Part shown: piece after piece, positions 56,561 to 64,000 of the stretch | How positions within the stretch are numbered: the stretch's first letter is position 1 | Layout: every line of letters begins with the position of its first letter | Assembly (NCBI GenBank): GCA_947069175.1 | Contig: CAMTDV010000027.1 | Location: 40,499,369 to 40,563,368, forward strand | Length of the DNA: 64,000 bases | Reading direction: 5' to 3' | Source: Scalesia atractyloides | Taxonomy: Eukaryota > Streptophyta > Magnoliopsida > Asterales > Asteraceae | Made by a program: the position numbers and the translations under genes | The notes under the pieces: model-generated | Seen by the model: only the letters and a program-made list of their open reading frames with translations | Database searches by the model: none | What the model was told of the DNA's origin: nothing

Positions 56561-58242
56561 ACCCAAGACCTTTTAGGCTTGGGTCCCCCAGTCTAACTAA
56601 GTTGTTGAGTGTGTGCAGGATGACCAAGAAGGACTGTTGATGTGTTCTACAGTGGTTATTCCTGTCAATCATCTGAGGTGAATAGTAGGTTACACATGGT
56701 AACGAATTATTTACTTATGTGATAGAAAATGTCTACTAAAAGTGAAAAACCTACTTGTCAGGTTAAATTGGGAGTCTGTTTGTGTTTAAATTTCTGTTTT
56801 TAAAACTTTACTCCATAAAAATAAAAATTTAGGGGAGAAATTTCCCTAAGCCAAAAAGAGTTTTAGTTAGTGCGTGAGTTTAGGGGGAGTAAGTGAAAAG
56901 TTTAAAGTTTGTTCAAAAAAATTAAAAAATGAGTTTTCACTGTGTGAAAAAGAAGAAATGATAGTTACATCAGCAAGTTAGACTGTCGCACTGAAATTGA
57001 AAGAAAATTGTTTAAGTGTAAGAGTAGCTTCATCATATGATGTACTAGTAGGCAAAAGGCATGAAATAATCAACTTACCCTTGTGATACAAATATAAATG
57101 AACTGTGTATGAGTGGGGAACATATCAGTGGCGTATGGTTTTTAACCTTAAATCTTGCATTGATAGATTGCCAAAATCTGAGGTTTTAGGTCTTTATATC
57201 GTTATTTCATCCGGGGTATCATGGTTGTCCTTCTGCTGCATTAAGATATATGCTGACCTAGGCACAACCGGGATATCTTAAAAGAGCTAAAATGCCAAAT
57301 CCCAAATATTGAAGAAGCTCTCCCAGAGAGTCATTCAAAAGTGCAAATTGCATTATTCGTACCAAAATTTGGTATTTGTCCTAGCCCTCGTTGGATATTG
57401 GTCTCTTTGCTGTACGGAAGTACTGACCTAATCACCAATTATCTAACATTGTAAATTAAAAAGGATGAATTTCGGTATACTCACCTACTACGATGAATTT
57501 TTGTGTATACCTTGATCGCGGGGGTATGTCCTGAAGTGGGACACACTAGTATATCAGTATAAATTATCCAAACAAATCACTAGGTAATGGTTCTTGAAAT
57601 GTTCATGCAGTTTGTTTAAGTGGATAAACAATACTGGTAATCATCTTGGACTGCTATTCATGAATATTACATATAAAATAATCAGATAGTGTGAAAACAG
57701 TTTAATGGTGCTGATATGATCTTCTTAATGGTGATTCTCACAAAAACAGAGTGTTTATTTTCTTGTTAGTTATTCTTTTTTCAGAAAATATAAAAATACA
57801 AAAAGATTTGTTTTTAAAGTCTCCCAATTTGATCTGATAAGTTGTTTGTTTTTGCATGATAAGATAAAATATTGGTTTATCTTTAATGTAGAAAAGGACT
57901 AATGGTTTTTCGAGTTACTTGCTTGTGTTTCTAAACAGATTGATGCAGTTATCAAAAGGGCAGAATTCAAGTAAAGTACATTTTTAGAATGGAGTGCAGG
58001 ATGTGTGAAGATGCATGGTAGGATCCTTCTACTACATTGCAAAAGGGTGATATAGAGGAATTTGGATATGAGCTTAACTAGAGAATGCTAGTTCGCTAAT
58101 CTACAGCGAATGAAAGTCCTGGAGATTGGAAGCATCAGCTTAGGGGGAGTCTGTTGTTATCAGAATCCACATGTAGCTAAAGTTATCCAAAGACCAAAAG
58201 ATCACAAGATGTTTGAAGACAAAATTACACTATGAAGCTATT
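56561..58242 (+). other. C2 3' untranslated spacer, no pol
   Basis: No copia pol motif is readable in any frame. Purine-rich motifs TTTAGGGGAGAAA (about 56828), TTTAGGGGGAGTAAG (about 56879) and CTTAGGGGGAGTCTG (about 58139) recur. Parts match the C1 3' region. It looks like the normal long 3' region with pol removed. Confidence 0.65.
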
Positions 58243-58255
58243 GTCAAGGGGAGTC
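58243..58255 (+). promoter_or_regulatory. Polypurine tract of C2
   Basis: TCAAGGGGAGTC directly precedes the 3' LTR start TGTTGATGC. Confidence 0.85.
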
Positions 58256-58671
58256 TGTTGATGCATATTAGTGACAACAGCTTAATAGTTTAATAGTTTA
58301 GTCTTTGGATATTTTGTATTGGGCTTAGTATTTGTGTTTAGCTTGTTTAGAGTTGTAATGGGCTTGGAGAATGGCCTAGCCCAGTATAAAGCCTAGTATG
58401 CAGACATGTACTATATATACATGTGGTGCATTAGGGTTTTAGGTTAGACAGAGAGACAGTTGGTTGGAAGAAATCTACAGAGAGTGGCTGAGAGATTTCT
58501 AGAGAGTCTTGAATTGGTTGTAAACACATAGTGTTGGATAATCAATAGAAGACTGTTTAAAGGAATTGTGTTCGTGTTCTTGTTGTTTCTGTGAAATATG
58601 ATATAGGGGATTCCGCACTCTAGATTAGATAGACGATTCTGTCAAGATCCATAAGGACTAGGGGACCTACA
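58256..58671 (+). repeat. C2 3' LTR (416 bp)
   Basis: Near-identical to the 5' LTR apart from the extra short stretch at about 58319-58336 and scattered changes. TATA-like sequence at about 58410-58423. Confidence 0.93.
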
Positions 58672-59200
58672 TTGGCGCTGAAAGCGGTTTGAACCTTGGG
58701 ACTTTGTATGTGACCAGCAGAACTGTTTTTGTAGTATAGGTTCACATCTTGTTGCATGTGAGCGCTTTGTACTTTGCCATTTTCTGCAATTCTAGCTCGT
58801 GACCATCCAATCTTTCAATAAATCTTGGCAATGTGAAGTTACTGTATTCCATGCCGTTTTTCAAAATAGTTAGATATGTCGTCCACTCTCCTTCTGGTAA
58901 AGAATCAGCTAGTTTATCAACCAGTTCTTCATTGGTTTTAAAGATCTTCATTCTCTTCATCTGAACCACCAAATGACAATATCGTTCGATCAACTTCTTT
59001 ACTGTCTCATTTGTCATCAGATTGAAAATATCGAACTCCTTACTTAGCAGCGCATCAGAGAGGAGAACTTCCTTGAAATTTAAGTCTTAAAGCATTCCGC
59101 AAAGACTGAGCGTCATCATCATGTTGAAGAAGTGCCAAGATATCTTCTTTTACTGCCTGTTGCAGTATGTTCATCATCATCTTCTTTTCGTTGATAAACT
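58672..59200 (-). pseudogene. C1 gag, N-terminal part
   Basis: The frame at 58742-59017 reads NETVKKLIERYCHLVVQMKRMKIFKTNEELVDKLADSLPEGEWTTYL and TLPRFIERLDGHELELQKMAKYKAL, a copia capsid block. Upstream to 59200 the minus strand still reads KEDILALLQHDDDAQSLRNALRLKF in broken frames. The gag start is beyond the G6 insertion. Confidence 0.85.
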
Positions 59201-59399
59201 TGTAACATCTGATGAAAACCGAGACTTAAAACCCGCTCCATGTTTCTAATCAAGTATATAGTCATGATCTTTTGCTTCGAATTTATGTTAGTTATTTAAC
59301 AGTTTTCAGAATATTAATAATATGAATAATAAAAAAAAGATAATAAAATAATAATAATAAATAAAATATAAAGCTTATAAAATTAAAAACAATAAAAGG

Positions 59400-59477
59400 G
59401 TGGACCGCGGGGATCGAACCCGGGTCTCCAACCAAACCAAGCACACAACACACCGTTGCATCACACACCAAACATAT
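59400..59477 (-). other. Opposed tRNA-like module (G6 LTR)
   Basis: The minus strand has GTGATGCAACGGTG as A-box region and GGGTTCGATCCCC as B box, followed by CACCCTTTTATT with a T4 run. It lies upstream of the TATA box and opposes the element, as in G1/G2. Confidence 0.6.
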
Positions 59478-59731
59478 GAAATAATTAAACTCGTTAATCT
59501 TTTATATCAAAATAACACTTTGATCTAAATTTAAAAAGATGTTCTGTAACAGATGCGTCGAATCCGGAAAACAACCAAATTGATGATTCTTGCCAATTAA
59601 CTGATGAAACCGACCCACAATTATGCAAAACCGTTGTCAACACCTTCAATTCTGTTTTTGCGATCATTCTGTGTTAATTGATTTGACCAAACACCCGAAA
59701 CCAGAAGTTTAATTTCCCAATCAGCAACAGT

Positions 59732-59739
59732 TATAAATA
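59732..59739 (+). promoter_or_regulatory. TATA box of the G6 LTR
   Basis: TATAAATA in TTATAAATAGAGGC, followed about 30 bases later by a plausible start region. Confidence 0.7.
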
Positions 59740-60026
59740 GAGGCACTGGAGAATCATTAAGAACATACACACTACAGCAAAAACTCTCTGCATCTTCTGT
59801 CCTTCAAATAACACCTCGCCGGAAGTTTGGAACTTCGCCGGAATTCCATCGGATTTTTAAGTATCTTCAATTCGGTATTTCTCTTTTACCTTATCCTTTT
59901 TAATCCTTATATATAACTATCTAATATTAGTAAAAGAAGAATTAATCAAAGTTCAGGCGGGTTTTTGAAATGAAGAAGACGAGAGAGTCTGTGTATAAAT
60001 GAAAATAAAACTGGTAATTACACTAG

Positions 60027-60608
60027 GTTAGACACACAGTCCAGTGGTGGACTGTGTGCACTTGAGACGTGAGGTCTCCGTTTCGAGTCATGACACGTTT
60101 TCGATTCCATAAATATTACAAACCTTTTTATAACTTACACATGAAACGACTCAGTTAGTATATAAGATTAATTAAAATCTTATATCCTTTGAGTTAGACA
60201 CACAACCCATTTGGTCGGGCTGTGTGCAACACGAAGAGAGGTCTCGAGTTCGAAACCGGTTCAGTGCACTGTTCTTATAATAAACCAAACCTTTTTAATT
60301 AAATAAAATTATAGTTGACTGTAGTATGTATATAAGATTAATTAAAATCCTATATTCTTCGGGTTAGACACACAGCCCAATTGGTCGAGCTGTGTGCAAC
60401 ACTAAGCAAAAGTCACGAGTTCGAGTCCGGTTCCACGCACAGTCCTTATAATATACCAAACATTTCTAATTAATCAAAATATGGTTTATTTCAGTAAGTA
60501 TATAAATGTAATTAAATTTTGATACATTCCAGGTAAGACACGTAGCTCAGTTGGCAGAGCTGCGTGCACGTAAACGAGAGGTCACAAGTTCGAATCCCAC
60601 ACGCTGCG
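60027..60608 (+). other. Tandem tRNA-like modules, 4 copies (G6 LTR)
   Basis: Modules begin at about 60027, 60192, 60361 and 60532 (period 165-171). All start GTTAGACAC or GTAAGACAC. The last is best: A box TAGCTCAGTTGG (60543-60554), D-arm GCTC/GAGC and B box AGTTCGAATCC (60587-60597). The third has AATTGGTCGAGC and AGTTCGAGTCC, the second AGTTCGAAACC. AT-rich spacers between them are also alike. Confidence 0.75.
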
Positions 60609-61628
60609 TAATGTCCGGCCGGTTCGATCCGAAAAGAAACATATTTTTTTAATTAAACTTTTGATTAATTCTCCATAAAAACTATAATAATATATAATCA
60701 AATAATCTCTTTTTAAGCAAATAAAAATAGTAATAAATACAATAAAAATTATCTAAATATCTAATAAAGATGTGTAAATAATAAATTAAGTAAAAATACT
60801 AATTTTAACCAAAAGAAATATATACTTATCGAATTTATTACGTGAATATTTAGGTTAGCCTTTCTCGTCGTTTGGTATCTCAACCACTTAATCGTGCGCA
60901 ATCTTCATCAAATCAAATACGCACCCACTGTGAGTGAATCTTACAACTCCCCTTTTTATCCACATTTTTTGGGTGTATCATGTGTCGCTTTTGTTATCTC
61001 GTTATTATAAATCTTGTACTATTACCATTATATGATCTAACGTGATATTGTTGTTCATTATCATTTTGTGTTTATATTTCTCATTTCGGTCAATCTCTCA
61101 CATTAGGCCCATTTGTTCCCCGTTACTTACGGGTGAAGCGTCGCGTTGCCTAATATATTAGATCCGCTCCGTTTGATTGAGCCTTGATCTCACAGCACAT
61201 GGCTTATCGTGCTCACATGTACATTGCTAGTTGATTGTGTGGTTTGTGATTCAGATTACATACACGTTTCTCATATTTGGTTATTGCACATTTTATTTAA
61301 AATAATAAACATATCATTTCTCTTAATGATTAAATGGGATTCACTGCCAACTTATGTTGACCAAAAACTTTATTTTTACACATGATACAAGTGAACAGGT
61401 TTGAAGTGCGGATCACATAGGACATGGGCCTTAGAGGAAATAAACTATTATTTGAAAGTTTTGTTTGGAACATTATTGTGCTTTTATGAATTATGTGTTG
61501 ATTGGAAGTTTTTATTTAAATTTAAAATAATAAATATGAAACTTTTATATAGTAAATGTCATGAGCTTTGATGAAAACCCAATCATGCCCCGACTACCAT
61601 ATCCGTTGTGGGTCAGCGTGTGACAGAT

Positions 61629-61640
61629 TGGTATTAGAGC
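61629..61640 (+). promoter_or_regulatory. Primer binding site of G6
   Basis: TGGTATTAGAGC, three bases after the LTR end, with one C to T mismatch to the other primer sites. Confidence 0.85.
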
Positions 61641-62346
61641 TTGTGACTACAGGGATATAGGATAGGTTATTAGACCCTTAGAGCCTATCCTATAGTCAAT
61701 TAGAATTTAATTGCTTACATGTTTAGTTGGTTACATGCAAACTTATGACATTTACTCGTTTTATATTTCCTCTCACACACAATTACATGCAAGCACTCTA
61801 ATTACTATATGGCTTTGACATTCAGTATGTTATAAATATTGTCAATATAATGTGTTTATATATATGCATATGTTACCGTCATAACGCACATCTCGATTCA
61901 CACGCATTTAAACATTTTCTTGCCTTTCTTTTCAAAAAAAAAATTGTGATGTTTTTATTTTTCAATCTCATCAAAGTGAGTTCTACGACGGGCATGTAGT
62001 AACTGGAAGGGTACAAGTACCGGTAGTCGAAACGTCCTGTCTAGGATTGGCATTCGTATAAATCCAAAATAATGGACTAGTTTGCCTACCTGGGGACTCA
62101 CGATGAGAGTACGAAGGACCTATTAGGCCAAAGCATGCCACACCAAATGTCGTGTGGACTAACCCCACTTTGAGTTGTCACTGTGTTTACACCAGGACAC
62201 CTTCCGACCTTATAACTCGCAATCATGTTTTACGATTTGCATTCGGGTGGTGCGAGTGTTAACAAGCCAAAACCAATGTGTGCCCTACAAAGCCCAGTAG
62301 TCATGGGGGCCCACATGACTACCTAGGTCAAGTATGGGGGACATAT
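61641..62346 (+). other. G6 5' leader, cut by G7
   Basis: No gene. It matches the G5 leader, including the GGTACAAGTACC inverted repeat at 62010-62021, up to GGGGACATAT where G7 begins. The 61-codon minus-strand frame here is a shadow. Confidence 0.8.
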
Positions 62347-64000
62347 TGTCACACCCCAACCGATGGCGGAAACATCAGAGTGAGATGATAACGAGATTGC
62401 TCATTGCTCACAACGCTAATAATGAGAATATTTAATTTAAAGTCGAATTTCATTTCAAGAATAATTGTCATAATAGAACATTGAAACAAATACAACAACT
62501 AAACAAACAAAATACAACAAAATTGATACAACAACATTAACCTAAATGTCTAAATGTGTGTATCTAAGTCCTTACTATTAGATTTCATAGCATCATCTTC
62601 ATCAACCTGTAACATGTTTTAAGATACAATTCAATGCAAAAGCAAAGGCGAGTACACAAGTTTGATCATAGCATACATATACGAAGAAAGTTTAAACAAA
62701 TCCTCATGGCAACTATGACCTTACAAGAGCATATACAAGGCTGCAATACTACTAGTCAAACCCTTAACGCATTCACGATGTTTTAACATGGCCTACGATG
62801 GAGGGGGATGTGTTACTTCCTAAAGCGCTTAAACATGTCAAACGAAGGCTTAAAACAAGTTAATGACTAAAGTATCACATAAAGAATGTCCAAGATATAA
62901 GCATCACGTAAGCATATCAAGTATTCATGTGTATAGGATTGTTTGTGCATTTCATAAAGTTTACGTGTTGTGGTTTTGGTATAAGTAAACACGTTACACC
63001 CAAAAAGTGTGGTAAACGAAAAGTGGGTCGAGTGTACTCACGGTTTTGCTGAGACTTCTAATCTTGATAAGTCCGTGAAGGTGGTTGATGGATGGGATGA
63101 GCGCCGAGTTATCCTATAAGAGGGAAACGTAGGTTGGTAAGTATAGGAATGATAATGGAGGATTAGGAACTTTAAATATGATAAAATATGTATATGAGAA
63201 AATCATCATCTAGACTTAATACTCGTTTTTGACACTATAAGACCCATTCGGGTTGATGTGTTTTCATGGGTTAGGATACCCATTAGAATCGTAACGAGAG
63301 ATTAAGTACGTAGGTGATGTAACCTAGTACCATGACGGATAATCATTTGATTACCATCAAGAGTTCATTTAGCGAATATATATATATATTATATAGCATA
63401 ACAATAAGTAGATCATAAACATCATGTAATTTCATAGAAGTCATGGCTGGGAGGTAGGAGGATAACCTTCCTTTTAAAACCTCGCTTGTATAGATTACCA
63501 ATACACAAGTCGTCACAAGGACATCAAGGATGGTCATGAGTAAATTATAACATAAACGTAAAAGACAAAAGTAATCAAAAACATCAAGTGAGGTGGTGGA
63601 TCGAAGGTAGGATAGCCAAGGCTTCCAAGTGATCACACTCTACCAACTCAAGTCTTGTTTCGAGAACAAGCTTTGAAGGATACAACACTTATGGGTAGAA
63701 CCCTATTAAAACAAGAAAGTTCTTACACATGGGACCTTAATGTAGGGTGATATTCCTAGTTGGAAAACCTATGGAAGTATCCCCAAAGGTGTTTCAAGTG
63801 TGAAGAAAAGGGAAAGATCAAAAGGAGAGAGGTGAGTTAGAACACACTTTTTGAAGCCTTCATCTTTTAGAGAAGAAGAGCTCTTAGAGCTTTTGAGAGA
63901 GAAGAGAAGAGATGATTTGAGGTGTGATTTGAGAGGAGATGGAGTGGGGTATTTATAGGTATACTTGGGAGGGTGTTAGTTGAGGGGTATTAAATGGAGA
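62347..64000 (-). mobile_element. G7: LTR in minus orientation, continues beyond the window
   Basis: It begins TGTCACACCCCAACCG, the same end type as the other gypsy LTRs here. A TATA box CCTATAAATACCCC is on the minus strand at 63946-63959. With no primer site on the left it is either the 3' LTR of a minus-strand element or a solo LTR. No real gene is seen inside. Confidence 0.75.
63946..63959 (-). promoter_or_regulatory. TATA box of G7
   Basis: CCTATAAATACCCC on the minus strand, followed by an AG/CT-rich stretch toward 63890. Confidence 0.65.

Larger units (their letters stand above)
53579..58671 (+). mobile_element. C2: gag-only Ty1/copia element
   Basis: LTRs at 53579-53972 and 58256-58671, primer site at 53975-53986, polypurine tract at 58243-58255. 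Flanking 5-mers TTAGC (53574-53578) and TTGGC (58672-58676) differ at one base. Gag is present but no integrase, RT or RNase H is found, so it would depend on another copia for replication. It is inserted in the C1 gag in opposite orientation. Confidence 0.92.
28340..59200 (-). mobile_element. C1: old Ty1/copia element, split by G4 and C2, cut by G6
   Basis: On the minus strand the order is gag, integrase, RT, RNase H, which defines copia. The pieces are 58672-59200 (gag N-terminal), 53302-53578 (gag middle), 28340-34970 (gag C-terminal to 3' untranslated). Reading across 53302 to 34970 the gag wording continues (VAGK then IGNPEMTKEDYDQID), and likewise across C2. The 5' LTR lies beyond G6, outside the window. 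The 3' LTR is not clearly found. Confidence 0.85.
59201..61625 (+). repeat. G6 5' LTR (2425 bp)
   Basis: It starts TGTAACATCTG and ends GCGTGTGACA. The start and the 3' half match G1/G2 LTRs. It has an opposed tRNA-like module at about 59400-59477, a TATA box at 59732-59739 and four tandem tRNA-like modules at 60027-60608. Confidence 0.9.
59201..62346 (+). mobile_element. G6: Ty3/gypsy of the G1/G2 family, LTR and leader only
   Basis: A plus-strand 5' LTR (59201-61625), a primer site with one mismatch and the family leader. The element is then cut at 62346 by G7, with gag expected outside the window. It inserted into the C1 gag leader, with AAACT (59196-59200) as the expected duplication. 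Confidence 0.88.

Noticed and set aside
61983..62168. 61-codon minus-strand frame in the G6 leader
   Set aside because: It is antisense to a conserved leader. The frame is broken in the other copies.
62347..64000. Second LTR of G6
   Set aside because: Orientation is opposite and the sequence after the first bases does not match the G6 LTR. It interrupts the G6 leader, so it is a separate element.

Overview
The window is a plant repeat-rich block. I see no convincing host gene. Almost all of it is LTR retrotransposons nested in one another, mostly Ty3/gypsy chromovirus-like elements plus two Ty1/copia elements and one non-autonomous hAT element. The low G+C, the plant initiator-tRNA-Met primer sites and the copia gag wording point to a eudicot. 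Asteraceae is my best guess, from general familiarity with such repeats and not from a search.

Layout. (1) 1-17989: a minus-strand LTR-internal-LTR-internal-LTR array (G1 and G2 share the middle LTR). Both internal regions carry broken gag, protease, RT/RNase H, integrase and chromodomain. (2) 17990-26016: an older minus-strand gypsy, G3, whose RT gene is cut by the array. It has a 3 kb 5' LTR, an extra proline/histidine-rich ORF between primer site and gag, and tandem RNA hairpins in its leader. (3) 26017-28340: unclassified sequence with a 90-codon ORF and a 694 bp hAT-type element flanked by an 8 bp duplication. (4) 28340-59200: an old minus-strand copia, C1, split by two insertions. G4 (gypsy, minus, 34971-53301) sits in the C1 gag. 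G5 (gag-only gypsy, plus, 43174-51004, perfect TTGTA duplication) sits in the 5' LTR of G4. C2 (gag-only copia, plus, 53579-58671) sits further along the C1 gag. (5) 59201-62346: plus-strand gypsy G6 (same family as G1/G2), LTR plus leader only, cut by (6) G7, an LTR in minus orientation from 62347 to the window end.

The most unusual signal is in the LTRs of the G1/G2/G6 family. Downstream of the TATA box each LTR carries a tandem array (period about 165-170 bp) of three or four tRNA-like modules with recognisable Pol III A and B boxes. A further tRNA-like module in the opposite orientation lies upstream of the TATA box and ends in a T4 run. A relative of that opposed module survives in a stray LTR fragment inside G5. 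The second signal is a four-copy tandem repeat in the G3 leader whose hairpin stem shows a compensatory C:G to T:A change with an invariant loop. The third is a roughly 480 bp array of about 24 CGGAT motifs in the C2 leader.

Relationships. G1, G2, G5 and G6 share a leader, primer site and the 3' part of the LTR, but G5 has a different U3 and no pol, so it would depend on the pol of G1/G2-like relatives. Order of events from nesting: C1, then G4, then G5; C2 and G6 also entered C1; G7 entered G6; the G1/G2 array entered G3. All protein genes here are broken by stops, frameshifts or active-site changes, so none is offered as functional.
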